Below are positions 10,986-24,207 of a stretch of DNA of 64,000 nucleotides, in pieces. A program made the position numbers and the translations under genes. The stretch comes from Nymphaea colorata (taxonomy: Eukaryota > Streptophyta > Magnoliopsida > Nymphaeales > Nymphaeaceae). Each line of letters opens with the position of its first letter. Positions within the stretch are counted from its first letter, which is position 1. The notes under the pieces are model-generated. The model saw only the letters and a list, made by a program, of their open reading frames with translations, was not told the origin of the DNA and did not search any database. The stretch is taken from NCBI RefSeq assembly GCF_008831285.2, contig NC_045145.1, positions 1,364,001-1,428,000 on the forward strand, written 5' to 3'.

Positions 10986-11472
10986 GTGAGAAGGACAGTA
11001 ACTAAAAACGAAAATGAGACCAAACCCGAATAAGAGGAAAAAGAGGGCGAGAAGGATGAGAGATGCATGAGAAACTCTATATCCTCCAATGAAAATAGAA
11101 CCCATAATAATGGTTTCCTATGATGTTTTTCGTATTACTATTTAGAAACATTTTTTTCGTTCTTTATTTTTTTCATTTTAGTGACCACCAAAAGAACATA
11201 ATTTTTCAAATTTCAATCTTTGAACACCACAAAAACAACAGTAAAAGCATTTTATTATAACTTTAGCTTTTGAGACCCGACTTGGACAAGTCACTGAGGC
11301 AATTCGGTAACCCAGTTGGCATCCGAACGCACGGGTTGCCAACTAAGCTTGACACAAACTTTGATCTTGTTGGTAGATTCAGCTCTCGCTAGGCCACTGA
11401 CATATTCCTCTCACTCAGCAAAAGGCTTTCTAAAAAATGTACCACTGCATGGTACTTTTACATTTTTGTCAT
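10288..11472. other. Non-coding stretch with (GA)n microsatellite
   Basis: A clean (GA)18 run lies at 10946-10981. Around 10530-10700, repeated gaatcaccc, gagtcat and cccgagt words suggest another old hAT-like short repeat. No coding signal. Confidence 0.5.
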
Positions 11473-11975
11473 TGTAAGGACTCGACCCACTATCGGGCTC
11501 GGACTCCTAGTCCAGCGAATGCAAACCTACTCCTTAACAATTTTGGTTTCAGGCTGAAAAAAGTTAGAAACTAAGACAACCAACCGTTTAACATCTCCCT
11601 TTATAAGCCCTTGAAATTATCTCACAATCGAGACTAAACTTTACTACAATACACCCCCTTTAAGGCACATGCATCTGTCTATGTGGAACCCTAAGTCTGA
11701 ATGTTGAACCGTGCTCTGATACCACCATAACGACCCAACCCACTCCTATGCTTGGGTTTATAGTCTTGTAGATCACAACCCACCTCCTAGCAATTTCGAT
11801 TTCAGCTTGAAAAAAGCTACGAACCAGGACAACAAATCATTTAACAACTCCCTTTAGGAGCATTTTAAGGTTTCTCACAATCTTCCATATGAGACTAAAC
11901 TTTTGAATTGTTACAATCCACCCTTCTTAAACCACATGCATCCATGCATGTGGGATCCTAAGTCTGAGTGCACGA
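11473..11975 (-). mobile_element. TRIM-like LTR element (two LTR-like repeats around a tRNA-Met PBS)
   Basis: Two direct repeats, 11476-11703 and 11727-11972, share ctcctta/ctcctagcaattt, ttcagcttgaaaaaagcta, ctccctttaggag, gagactaaactttt and cacatgcatc words. Between them lies gctctgatacca (11713-11724), the complement of TGGTATCAGAGC. That is the usual initiator-Met tRNA primer-binding site of plant LTR elements. On the minus strand the order is LTR, PBS, LTR, with almost no internal region, as in terminal-repeat retrotransposons in miniature. One LTR boundary reads tgtaaggac on the plus strand (TG..CA type). There is no coding capacity. The exact ends and TSD are not resolved. Confidence 0.5.
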
Positions 11976-12284
11976 AGGTGTGGTAGAAGCAATTGGGCTA
12001 TAAGCTCTGAGTACTCAAAGGGAGCGGCCAGAATTAGTTTCCCATGTAGAGGAAGGGATGGGTTGCAGGTTGGAGCTGCAGGACATAATGGGAGGTTTGG
12101 ATTCTATGGTAGTTATGATGAGAAACCTTAATGCATTGAGGGAGAGAGAAAATAAAACTGCGAGGGCCCCAGATAGGGTCTTTCGTGAGTCTTTTAATTC
12201 ATTTATCAGCAACTGTTGGCTGAAGAAAGTGATTTGGAATAAGGAAAGAGCAGAGATAGTATTTACCTCGTACCCTTTCACTAG

Positions 12285-12960
12285 TAGGGATGTACATGAG
12301 CCGAGTTGAGGTCACTCGACTCCACTCATATCTTATTCAGTCCATGCTCAAGTTGAGCTGTACCAGGTTAGCTTGAGATCAACCCGAGTAGACTGAGTCC
12401 CGATTTGAGCTAGACTCGTTTTAGTTCCTTTACCAACTGCCCATTTGACTTTACCACTTTTTTGCATTTTAATTTAAAAAAATACATAAATAAATGATAA
12501 CCTAGATCAAACAAACTTACTTGAACAAATGAACTTACTTGAACTTAGCGATGTCAATATACTGGATTTCAATTGAATATCTAATCAAACCGATCCAAAA
12601 AATTGGATGTGAAAAAAATTTTAATATCTGATTAAGAAATCAAATCATATTTAAAAAATGACATCCAACAAGATTCAGATTCGGATATGCATAAATACCT
12701 GATTGGATTCGGGTCAGATTTTTTTTTTATACAAATTTCCTATATCTAATTCTTTTACATTTTGAAAATTGGAAAAATTCGGTTCAAAATTCAGATTCTG
12801 ATCTCAATAAAAGAATCAGATTGGGAATGTGAAATCAGATTTTGAATTCAAATTCATATCTGTTTTTTCTTTATTCATATTCAAATTCAAATTCGAATAT
12901 GAATATGTGAATATCCAAAAAAATGGATATAATTAAGGGTATGAGGTAAAATATGAGAAT
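12285..12960 (+). repeat. Two adjacent dispersed repeats (GAGCTCG type, then GATTCGG type)
   Basis: 12285-12540 begins agggatgtacatgagccgag and is rich in gag/ctc words. 12545-12945 begins gatgtcaatatactggattt and is the same family as 2261-2480 and 41418-41835. The two families are adjacent in this order here and at 2261-2756, so they may travel together or favour the same sites. Confidence 0.5.
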
Positions 12961-15263
12961 TCGTTTTCATTTTTCACTTTTTAATGTCTTACCGACATTA
13001 ATAAAAATTCAAAAAAGTTATTAAAAAGATAAAATAAACCAAGAAAAACTAAAATATGATTATATTTTTTAGAAAGTATTGCAAAAAAAGGAGAAAATGC
13101 AATGATTTTGATCTTTCCAAAATATCATGACAATAATTTCACTTTTTCTCATTTCTTTTTTTTTCTTTTTTTAACACAAACAGGCCAATAATCAGACTAC
13201 TGTATATATCTATATAGATCCTCCTGGTAAGTAAATATGTCAATATATCCTCAATTAATGTGAATTAACGGCTAGGAATGTTCCTCTAGTCGAGCCAACT
13301 CGGGCACGACTCGAAGTTGCCCAGTTAAGCTTGACTTGAACTTGGCTTGTAAGTTAAACGAGTCGAGTTGGAGCCTAAATGATAACTCAAATTTGTAAAT
13401 GAGTCGAGTTCGAGTTGGAAGAACCCAACTCAGTTAAAATCATTCAACACTAATACTTATTTTTATAATTTCAAAAACATAAAATGGCTTAAATAAAAAT
13501 ATAGAAAGTTTAAGCACATATTAACCGCTTTTGAGAAATTTTGTTCCCAGGATTTCATCTAAAAGGTACATTGGAACTTCATCTGGTTTGAAATGCTACT
13601 AAGAGGTTCACCATAAATCATAAATTGTTGAAGAAAAGCAATGTATCAGCAACTAGTCTTCTTGCTTTAATTTTCTACAGCTGCCAGATGATTGCAGATT
13701 GGCAATGAGATTCAGATTTGGTTAATCGGGTTTCACACTCTTTTTGGGCTAATGGCTGGTTGCTGCTTCAAGTGTGCCAGAGGAAATGGGTCAATGGTTG
13801 GTTGCTGGTTCGAGTGGCATGGGTGACATGCCCGGAAGAAAAGCAATGTATTAGCACGTTCTAATGCAAGTACCAACTTAGCCAAGCGATCAAAAATAGA
13901 AATTTAATTAATCAGGCATTGCTAAAAGAAGACGAAGAAACATTCTAGCTAAGAACTTCACACCCTTAATTTCTTTGGTAGTTCTATGGATTTCAAGGGC
14001 TTCCTCTTGCACTGTCAGGTGGTAGTTTGTTTAGGTTCGGTTTGATTTTACAATCTAAATTTCACAAGATATTTGAGGTATAGCAATACCCTGATCATGA
14101 TATATGAACTCATATATAAGGACTCTAGGGATTCAAACGAGTTGGATTTCTAACTTGAAGTTGGTTTACTTTAATTGAATCCAGATTCTGATCTGGCTAC
14201 CAAAAAAAAAAAGTGCCAAATCACTAGTTAAATGATATGTATGTATGCTATAATATTTAGACAATATTCACATACTGTTTCTGCATTTTAAACTATGGTT
14301 TTTTACAGGGAGCTTGAAAATATCGTAACATTTCAAAAAAATTAAAATCTTTAGAATTTATGAAATAGCCGAATAAGTACGAAACTAATAAGACAACATA
14401 AAAATAATAAAAACTATTAGAAATAAAAATAAAAAATGGAAACGATCAGTTTGTTATTAGAAAATGTCAAAAAACACTTAAAAACATGCAAAACGCCATT
14501 TGCTTTTTCTTGCTTCATGTTTTCTCAAAGAAACAATCTTTTTACCATTTTATGTTAGGCTGATCGAGACCAAAACCCAAATTCATATCCAGAACTCAAA
14601 TTCGTATTCGTTCGATTAAAATAAAAAAAAAAATTATTTTTTAAATGTAAAATAATTTTTTTAATATAAAATATATTTTTAATAATAAATTATTTATTAT
14701 TATTCAAATAAAAATTATATTAAATAACATACCAAACCGAGCCGAACCCCATCAAATCGACTCAGACCGACCTGTTAGTTTATCAGATAAACTGGTTTTT
14801 TGGGACCAAATTGGAAGCCAATCAGATTCAGTATGGAGTTCCATCGAGTACTCGGCCCAGCCATAAGACACTGATATATTTGTCACGCTTTTAACACGTT
14901 TTTTTTTTTTTTAAATTATGTTTGTTGTGATTAGACCATATGGACTTTCCATTGGATTCAAAGGTGCACAACCACACCTAGTTATAAATTCAGTAACTAT
15001 ATATGTTTATATAATTTTTATAAGTCATGCTTTCTACGTTAATTGTCAAATAATATTAGCCAGAACCTGAATTCTGAAGCAAGGGTCAGCACAGGGAGGG
15101 TTGCTCGAGTTGTCAGCATCTCCATTTTCCTCTGCCTATTTCAGAGATCAGAAATTGAATGGTTCCTCATTTTCAATTTGATATTTATTTGGCATCCTTC
15201 CCTCCCATTGGGTAAGAATTGCTTCTCTTTCTCTGCTCTTCCATCTGCTAAGAAACGGATGTG
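12961..15263. other. AT-rich non-coding stretch upstream of CNL1
   Basis: 13270-13450 is another gagtcgag/ctcgact repeat copy. 14630-14710 is extremely AT-rich. The last 300 bases (about 14960-15263) would be the promoter and 5' leader of CNL1. I can point to no specific promoter motif. Confidence 0.5.
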
Positions 15264-16620
15264 ATGGCAAAAGTAATCAATGCACTTGCAGAAACAGCTA
15301 CTTCTCATTTGTTGGGGGCTGTAACCATTTTGTTGGAAGAGAAGGTGAAGGTCATTTTGAATGCAAAAGATGATCTCAGGAAGCTGGAACGCTTTCAGAA
15401 GGCGATCGAGGAGGTAGACAGCAAGCCCCTTTTCAGCAATGACCGCGACAAAGATCGAGAGTGAGCTCAAGGATGCCTTTTACAATGCCCAGGACATTGG
15501 GCTTAGCAAAAGGGAGAAGGATTCGGCATTAAATAGAAAGGTACGAAAGCCTTGGAATACTCTATACTCATGCTTTAAGGAACATGTTTCTTTTCCCTAC
15601 CACCTTGGTAATGAAATCAAGAAAATCAACCAAAGGCTTGATGAAATAAATAATGATAGGGAAATGGTGGATTTAGGTACGATCAAAACAACACCAAAAG
15701 TGAGTGGTGAAGGTCCTGTTAGTGGTGTACAACCACCCATAGGCAGGGAGGGTGATAAGAATGCCATAATCGAAAAGCTCTTGTTTGATGGAGCTACGCT
15801 GAGTAGTGCGCTGGATAGACATGTAGACATGGAGCCACACATGATATTTTGCATGATCTTGCCTTACATATAGGTCGAGAGGAATATAGTCATGCTTCTG
15901 CTACTGAGCACACTCGACATCTATCTCTGCTCAGCATAGACTATCCAGAACTGCTCATGCATGGTGCCTCAGGAGCAGCAAATAAGTTGAGGACATTATT
16001 GGCTGATTGGCATTTGGTTAATATTGCATGCATTATCAATGTAAAGTGGCTGAGGGTGTAGTCATTGAAGGGCTGTGGGATCCATGACTTCCAAATTCCA
16101 ATGGAGATCTTGAACTTTTAAAGTATCTGGACTTAAGCTATTCTAGAGTTAGACGGTTCCCTAGTTCAATTGGCAAACTTTGTAACTTGGAGATGTTGAA
16201 TTTGAATAATAGTAATATTATTGAGTGACCAAGGAAATGTTTGAACACTGGAACTTAATGTATCTCAGGCTTGAAAGTACTTGGTGTTTGAGTTTTATAG
16301 CTGCAGGCTTGGGCAAGCTTAGCAATTTATGGACCTTAAAAGAGTTTCTTGTATGTGATGTAGCACAAACACAAGGGGATGCAATATTAGAGAACTATGA
16401 GGCTTGAATAAACTAAAAGAGAAGTTGTCAATAGAAGGTTTGGGGGCAACATTAAAAGCAACCGATGCAGAAAAAGCACAATTGCTTAAGGAGAAACTTG
16501 GTCTAATCAGTTTGGAATTACACTTTCAGGCACAAAGGTGATGACAAACTCACTAGTGCTTCGGAACAAAGTGGTGTTTTGGAGGCTTTGCAACTTCCAG
16601 ATGACCTTGAGAAGTTGAAG
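15264..16620 (+). pseudogene. CNL1: CC-NB-ARC-LRR resistance-gene relic with NB-ARC deleted
   Basis: ATG at 15264 opens an Rx-type coiled-coil (MAKVINALAETATSHLLG, then DDLRKLERFQKAIEEVDSK). A frameshift near 15455 switches to SELKDAFYNAQDI, and the frame continues to PPIGREGDKNAIIEKLL. The next recognisable motif is already the post-MHD segment (EYSHASATEHTRHLSLLS, 15880-15930). P-loop, kinase-2, RNBS and GLPL motifs are all absent. Compared with CNL2, roughly 0.8-0.9 kb is missing, that is, the whole nucleotide-binding core. LRR remnants follow (LGKLSNLWTLKEF, then LPDDLEKLKICHYKGH) up to about 16645. Intact family members are cytosolic immune receptors that act as an ATP/ADP switch. This copy cannot bind nucleotide. 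It is more diverged than CNL2 and CNL3. Confidence 0.8.
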
Positions 16621-18039
16621 ATTTGTCATTACAAAGGGCATAGTGACAGATGCAGGTCAAGCGGGGACGACATCAACCCACTCCCTTTAAAATGGTACTT
16701 GTTCTCAAGGCCCAATGAGTGGGCCTCTCACCATCCAAGTCCCAAGTATCGTGCTATCCAGGACCTAACGGTGCACGTCTTCTTGCATAATCCATGGAAG
16801 AAGGCCTGCCAATATCATGAGGTTGCGAATAACATCTTCATGCTAGTCGGCAACTAGTGATTGCCTTGGCTAGAGCGAGGTGCAAAGACACATGAAGGAC
16901 GCTCAAACGGGGCTTTGACCATCACTTCAATCTCGTATGCCTTGCTGGTGGTGGTTGAAGCTGCCAACATGTAAGGCCATGAGGACCATAGATGAGTGCA
17001 GACTGTTAAGCTTGTTGTAGGCAATGAAGAAGGGTCATTGGACTATAAAGGGTTCCCACATAGCCAAAAGATGATGAATGTCCCGAGATCACTTTGCAAG
17101 TGTTCTTGTTTAAATTTTGCCCATGCTGGATCATGGAGAGGTTCTCCATGATTGTCACAGCAAGCCAGGGAGGTTTCACTGTACCGGTTAAGTGCACAAT
17201 TAAGCCAAGTTGCGGGCAATTGAGAGATGCTTGTTGGAAAGGACTGCTTTGGCATGGATCTGGCAAGCAGCCAATGGAAGCAACACAATTTGAGTTGTTT
17301 GTACAGCTGCAGAAAACACATAGTAGTGCACTCTTGGAATGGCTTAATTGTCGGGCTGTGGGGCTTCTTTCGCTTGAGTTGGCCTAGGATGTTAGCGAAT
17401 GTGAAATTTTGGAAGAATGTTTGTTGACCTTAGTACCTTCAATTTGATAATTAATTGTATAAAATGTCTACACAATTACAAAACCCTAAATTTTACTCTA
17501 ATTTTTGTTATTGCTGGATTACAGCGCATTGTTGCCTGATTTTTGCGTCAAATTTAGACCACGTCTAATTCAAGTTCACATATAATTATTCGTAGAATAT
17601 TATTTTCATAGGTTGTCATTTGAATGCTTTTTTGGATGCTAGAATGTTTTTCATCACCTGCCTAGAATGTTTTCTGTCACCTGCCTTTTTAGCCACCCAC
17701 CAAGAGTTTTTGTCGAATTGTTTAAATGAGTGGAAAGTTATATTTTACCGATGGACAGTCTTGCTGTCGATAGAATTTTACCCAAAGCCACTAGCATCTT
17801 GGAAAGAATAAATTATTCCCGACGTGACAGGATGTTGGTAATAACCAATATTTACCTTTGTTTAGTTCATGCTGGTGATACCTTACACTAGACTCTTCTA
17901 TCCAGTGTGTCGACGAGGATGTTTACCGACACTCCCTTTATCAACAAAAGAATGAAATGTTGGTAAAACCATTGCTGACATGCATTCTATTTTCACTGAC
18001 ATTCGGTGGCTGTCAGTAATGCTTAGGTTTTTTGTAGTG
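16621..18039. other. Non-coding or unidentified, ending in a CACTA-type terminus
   Basis: 16650-17430 is less AT-rich and has several medium frames (for example 16579-16857 beyond the CNL part), but no domain that I recognise. It may be an inserted element that replaced the CNL1 3' end. 17880-18039 contains accgacactccc and ttggtaaaacca-type words and ends ggttttttgtagtg, the complement of CACTACAAAAAACC. That is a CACTA-transposon end at 18026-18039. The opposite end was not found. Confidence 0.45.
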
Positions 18040-21000
18040 CTAGCTGAGCTGTTGCCCAAGGCATCCCCAGCTCAAGGCAGGCCCCTGCCCAAGGCGACCC
18101 CTGCCCAAGATGTCCCCTGCCCAAAGCATCATTTGCTTGGCGTCCACCTACTCCCCACCTTCAAGTCAAGCCCAGCCTGGCCTCCCCTATTCTGCCCCGT
18201 TCTAGGCACAATGCCAACCCGTTCTAGCCTCAATTCTCCCATCGACACATGGTTAGATTTCAACCTACCTTGCATATGATTTCAATAGATTTAATTGGGC
18301 GGCTCATTGTATTCAACGAAAAATAAACAATGGGTTTTAACGAGCAGCCATTAAGGGGCTGGCTGCAGGGGACGATCAACCCACTTTCACCATGGCCAGT
18401 GACTCATAGCAGCCATGGTGGGGCGATCATCATCCTCTTTCAAGCCAAAGTCAAACACTCAATTACTATTTTGCAATAATCAGCTAGATTGGCCACTTGC
18501 ATGCCAAATTTCTAGTCGCTTGACACTACAAATCAGACCCTAAGTAGCCCGATTTAAAAGCTGTCTTGTTGGGTTTCAAAAGGAAATCCTCAGACTTTGA
18601 TCAAGATCAAAACCTCAAAAGAAATTCAATGTTTTACAAAACCCATTTGGGAATACTTATTTCCAAAAATCCAATCATCTCCAAAAATAATGCTATTTTC
18701 AGAAATCAATATATATTAAGCTATTTCCAAAATCAAAATTCAAGAATCATTTTTTCAAAACGTTTCTTCCTAAGGGAATTCACAAAAGTGATATTGCTAC
18801 CCAAAGAGAAAATTTGTCAAAGCCCAAATTCTCCAAATTTTCAAACAAATTAATTCCTTTTGCCTACCATCTAGTAAAAAATGAGTTGAAATCAGCCTAT
18901 CAAATGAATTTTTGCCTACCATCTAGTAAAAACCTAAGCTTATGTCCCCCTCCACATCAAGGATGTGCTTGGGGAACAGTCTTATGTTTTGCACCTCCAA
19001 GATGGACTTGTGCCTATGTGGGATTAAATTTAATTATGCATGGAGAGAAATAGAGCGAAGCATGAATATACACATTTCATGCATACATGCACTCACAACA
19101 TGAATGCACCTACTCAAATTCACCAAAATCTAAGTGAATCAAGTTGGAGTAGCTTTCATGATTATGTCATATTGCCACACAAACTTGAGCACCTCACTTA
19201 TTTTGACACAGAAGCACCAAATTTTCAACATGGTTATAAAACCCAAACTTTCATAATCAATTTCAAAATGATTCCATTGGATTTTTCTCAAAATCAAACT
19301 AATTTTCAAATCCAAAAATCTCAAGCAAATTTTCATAAGCTTGACTAAAATTCCAAAAAAATCAAAATCAAAATTCCAAATTTTTCAATAAAGAAAATTC
19401 TCCCAAAACTGGACTTGGACTGCCAATTTCCAATTTTTTAATCTCATTTCATGATAAAAAACAACCAAATAAAATCAAATCTCTCAAAATACCAAAACTA
19501 GATTCAAATATCAAAATCTTAAACCCAAACTGAATTATCGAGTTCCAACCATTCCAAACCCAAATTGGGTTCATAAGAAATTGTTTCTCCAATAGGTTAT
19601 TTGGATTACAAGTCGAGGTAAGGAGGTCAAGTATTTCAGTAAATTTATTCAATAATATTGTCATTTCTCCTTAAAGAAATAAAAAAGAGGAGGTCCTTGG
19701 GTTCCATCACTCGGCAACAATAAAAAATAAATTCCCATCCACTGATTGCATTCCTCTGGCTGCCACTGTCTCTAGCTCACATTCATCAAAATAAGAAGGA
19801 AACATCCGAGAGAAGGTGAGATGCGCCGATACCATTTGGGAGCCAAGGGGCCAAACTTAAGAAAAACATAAGTAGACCGTTCGAGTTCTTTTCTGAAAAG
19901 GATGTGATCATAAAGGAAGGTAACACCATGTTAAAAATAATACATCTTGAGTATAGATTCTAAAGGATAGAGATCAAATTAGTGGGAAAGATTGACAAAG
20001 TTAATAAGTACAATATGAGATAAAGGCATATAATGAGGTCATAAATCACCAAATAAGGCTTTGTGCACATCCAACACTTAAAAAAAGAGGTATTTTGAGA
20101 TAACTTTGCATCATGATAATGCAATATCAAGTTATGTTTATATACTTTATCTAAATGACTTAGTATTAGTATCGATTCTTCCTTAGGCCAACTAACGGTA
20201 AAGTTTTTCTACTTTTCTTTGTTCATCCATCAGTATACCACAAATTACCACTCATAGTACTAAAGAGAGGGTTTTTCTGCCCAAGGTGTGGTCTAATTAT
20301 AAGACTTAGTCTTGTGCTACTAACTAAGACCAAGCTCAGTAACATGATGACCAAGACAAATAAATATATGAAGTTTTAAAATATGAAAAAACATGCAAGA
20401 TTGGTTGTCCCTAATGCAATGTTGCCTAAGACAGTGATTAAAATAAGGTAGAAGAACAAACACTGTTTTCAATCAAACCTTAAATTGAAGAGGGTTATAT
20501 TTGATCCTAGATCTAGGTGAACATGATTGATCCTCCTTAATTAGTTATATGCAAAAGAGCAAATACAATCATCAAACAATGTAATGTAATGTCAACGGAG
20601 TCAAGTTCAAAGAAAGAGAAATGCTTTAACATAGGCAATATAGATGATGTTCAAATTAGTGGAAATGCATCAATGATAATCATAGTCAGACAATGACGGG
20701 TCCCATCATGGTCGTCGTCTGTTTGTATTGTAAAATTTATTTTAGTTTTTTGAGTCCTTCAGAAAAATACAGTTTTATTTTAGAAATGAAAAAGAAAGGA
20801 ACTCGCCCATCAGTACAGGGATTAGCCATTCCCGGTGACTTTACTGGGGTAACTAATCTAAGGGCTATGCTTATTTTCGATGTATTTTATTTTTAGTTAA
20901 TGATATTTTACATTTTAAATAAAATGTGGTGCTTGGAAAAAAGTTTGAAGAATTGATATTACAAATACTTTAGATAAAAAAATTTAAAGCATCATTTGAG

Positions 21001-21480
21001 AAAATAAAGCATTATGATTTCAAATATTTTTGAATGAAGAAATCTTTGCAAATATCATTTAAAAATCTTTCAAAGATAATATGGGTATTTTAAAAATTTC
21101 TTGTCGAAATCGATTTAGTGTTCTTTTAAGAACTTAAGTAGGTTTAAGATTTTTCTCTAAATCCATCTCATCTTGTTTAAGTTTTCTAAGAGAAATACTT
21201 GTGCTCATTCGTGAATTCCACTAGTGAATGTGAAAGTATGAATGAATCGATTCTATATTATTAAAAATAAATTATTAATTCCTATCATATCATTCATTTA
21301 AGGACATCCCTACCATCACATAAATGTAGATTTATTAACATATTTATTTTAAGTATTCTTATAAAGAGAAAAAAAGATTGAAAGTAAAATGGAGTTGTAG
21401 ACAATCAAGCACGATTCTAATATTGGGTCCTTACTTGAGTTTTGGTTTTAGTGAAGTCGATAAATGAAAATTAAAATCTT
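18040..21480. other. Repeat-derived non-coding DNA, no gene assigned
   Basis: 18050-18140 has four degenerate ctgcccaaggc-type units. 18560-19660 is rich in aaaatc/caaaat/tcaaaa words without stop-free coding. 19680-20900 has a few short frames only. The texture is that of old LTR-retrotransposon untranslated or LTR DNA, but I cannot find paired LTRs, a PBS or polyprotein motifs. Confidence 0.4.
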
Positions 21481-21499
21481 AGATATTAAGAAAGAGTTA

Positions 21500-21765
21500 T
21501 TCAAGTGAATGAAAGAAAAAAACAAAAAGATTTTAAGCCAAGAGAAAGAGGGAGAAAGAGAAAGAAAAAGAGATTTTAAAAAGAAAGAAAGAAAAATTTT
21601 AAAGAGAGAAAGAAGGATGTGTGCGTGTGTGTATAAATATATATGTGTGTGTGTGTGTGTGTACGTGTGCACACATGAGTGTATGAAAATTTATAAAAGA
21701 AAGACTTTAAATTTAAGAGAAAGAGAGATAGAAGAAGAAGATTTTAGAGAGAGAGAGATAGAGAA

Positions 21766-21801
<36 letters not shown>

Positions 21802-22020
21802 GTTAGTAAAAAGAAAATATTAGCTCGAAAAGATAGAGAGAGGGAGAGAAAGTGGATTACACATGTATATTTATTTATATGTATATGTATATGAAAATTT
21901 ATAAAAGAATATAGTAAATCAAAGAGAAAGAAGGATAAAGAGAGATATTTGTGTACATGTATACATATATAACATGTAACATGTATATATGCATATATAT
22001 ATGAAAATTAAAACCAAGAG
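21500..22020. repeat. Purine-rich low-complexity block with (TG)n and (TA)n
   Basis: AAAGAGA/GAGAAAG runs from 21500 to 21960 with (TG)n at about 21643-21662, (TA)n at about 21771-21797 and several tatatgtata stretches. The frames crossing it are biased-composition artefacts. Confidence 0.8.
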
Positions 22021-24199
22021 AAATGTTAAATGTAAAAATATCAGGAAGAAGTATTTTAACATGTACATATTCGTAAGGGGTTTTTCTGAGGTGGACAAAT
22101 CCCAAGCTCAAAAATCTAGATAATAACAAAGAAATCCCAATTCAAGCACTCATTTTTACCGTTCATTCGCATATTTAAGAAAAAAATCAGTCTACCATGC
22201 ATGAACATCATCTCAAACATGAACAATGCACACATTCAATGAGCAAAGAAATGAAGAATCATATTTCAAAAATAAATGGAGAAATGTAATTTATTTTGTT
22301 TTGATTATACTCCCAGTGCAGTCAAGAGTAGCTCTTGACTGTTGATAGGAGACCCTCAGAGCTCTCTTGCATGACTATAGGAAGTTGGCGAAGGAAAATG
22401 AAAAGAAAGAAAATGATAGGATGACTACATACTTCTAATGAAAATGGTTTTAGGAAATGAGTCTTCTTCTCCAGTTGATCCTAAAGCTTCATCGAGTGAA
22501 GTTCCAAGGTGTTGAGCATTTCTCTTCGAAAGGTCTCATTGTACTCTCTTGAAGAGTGAAAGTTGGAGAAGCTTGCTTCCAAGGTTGGAGAAGAATAAGA
22601 AGATAAGATGAGAGAAATGGGGAGGGAGAGCTAGGAAAAAAACTTTAAGTCTTCAATTGAGAAAGTACTAGAGGTTTCATAAGGGTTAGCTCATGCCAAG
22701 AGAGAAGATTTTAAAGGTATTTATAGAGAGTTTTGGATCCAACGCTAAAAATTTTAATTTTTGTAATTTCAACATTATCATGCAAATTCTAAGTATTTTT
22801 GAATTATTATTATTATTTTTTCAAGATAGGTTTTGACCAAGTGAGGTTGGCCCTTACCCCTGAAAAGATCCCTTTGGGGGGTGTGGGCAGGACTAGTGCC
22901 CACACAACAGACAAAAACCACCTTCTTTTAGTCAAAACAGGGCTTCCTGAGGCTGCAGTCCCGGCCTCGTTACGGCCCAGGCCCATGCAGCCATGATGGG
23001 CTGCTCACGTGTGGCCAAGTGAGAGTGCCTGGGGTGGCCGTGTTCTCTAGCTTGAGTGCATGTTCTGGCTATGCTCTGCTCGTTCAGAACGTCTGGCAGT
23101 GTGCAGGGCATGTGGAAGAGAGGGCGAAATGCCTCCTTATTGGCTTGTTTTAGACCAATAAGGGATGGCTTTGGCCTCCCTCGCTTCCAAAGGGGTTCCA
23201 CACATAAAAAATATAAAAGTCATTTTTGAAAACTCATAGTTTAAAGGGCAAAATTGTCTTATGTTACAAACAGGCCCTATTTCATTTTAGGTGGTTTCGG
23301 GCTCGTTTTAGACCCAAATGGGTTCGCTTGGTTGCAATGCATTCAATTTGACGTACGAGGCTCAGATCAATAATTATTAGATGAGTGGTTTAGGCTCAAA
23401 ACATATTTTTAAAGTTTTTGGCATGAGACTGAAACACAAAACAAATGGGAGATCTATGTGTACACGCACGGCACTCAATAGCATCAAAATTTGTTATTAT
23501 AGCATCAACTTTAGATTTTGAGTTGAAATTCTTGATTTGGATCCAAATTTTGGTTTTGGACATAGTTTGGATCTGAGAGTAGCTTTATGGGTCTGCTTTC
23601 CTAGTTTGGACTTAATTTCATTCGTTGAGCTAAATTGCGGACTTTGGCTTTTTATTTGGGAATAAGGTCTGAATTTTGGATCTAGGACTTTGATTTGGAT
23701 ATAAATCTCTATCTAAATTTAGATTTTGGATTTAAACTTGCATTTGGTTCAGATATGGATCTAGAGGTCTGTTTTGGATCCAGGGTGGAGAACTGGATTT
23801 GAATATGAATAAAGAAGTTTTTCTTTGGTCTAGGGTCGAGATTTGAATTTGGATATGGACCAAGAAGTCTTCTTTGGGTTGAGCTTAGGCTAAGGATCCA
23901 AATTCGATCCAAATCATTGTAAAATTGGTTGAAATAACTGACAATCTTGTTTGAATAAAATGGAATGCAGTCCTTTGAAAAATTTGAGGTGATAACACCT
24001 AGAAAATGAGAATAATTCTTAAAAGAAGAGTAAACCTAAAAATGTCCAACTAATAATGTTTGATGCGATGAAATTGGTGCTCATCATTTTTTTTTTTATT
24101 GGTGGATGCTTTGGATTAAATTCATTTCATAACTGTCTTTTCTGCTTTATTTTGTACAAACACCTCAGAGAGGCCAAAGCCCTTATCCTTTTCTCTTAC
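22021..24199. other. Repeat-derived non-coding DNA
   Basis: 22318-22345 includes the palindrome agtcaagagtagctcttgact. 22800-23210 is GC-richer and contains a hairpin, cttattggc...accaataag (23133-23162). 23500-23900 is an irregular array of ggatttggat/ggatctag words. The reverse complement of the same vocabulary is at 39290-39560. No coding motifs. Confidence 0.5.
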
Positions 24200-24207
24200 C
24201 CCTAGGT

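Noticed and set aside
12015-12309. Overlapping 83-88-codon frames on both strands near 12.0-12.3 kb
   Set aside because: No recognisable motif. They lie between a TRIM-like element and dispersed repeats and look like chance frames.
21448-21769. Frames rich in Lys/Glu/Arg (plus) or His/Thr/Leu (minus)
   Set aside because: They arise from GAGAAA and TGTG low-complexity DNA with no protein signal.
22799-23201. Opposing short frames in the GC-richer stretch at 22.8-23.2 kb
   Set aside because: No motif and no splice context. It is probably LTR or leader DNA of an old retroelement.
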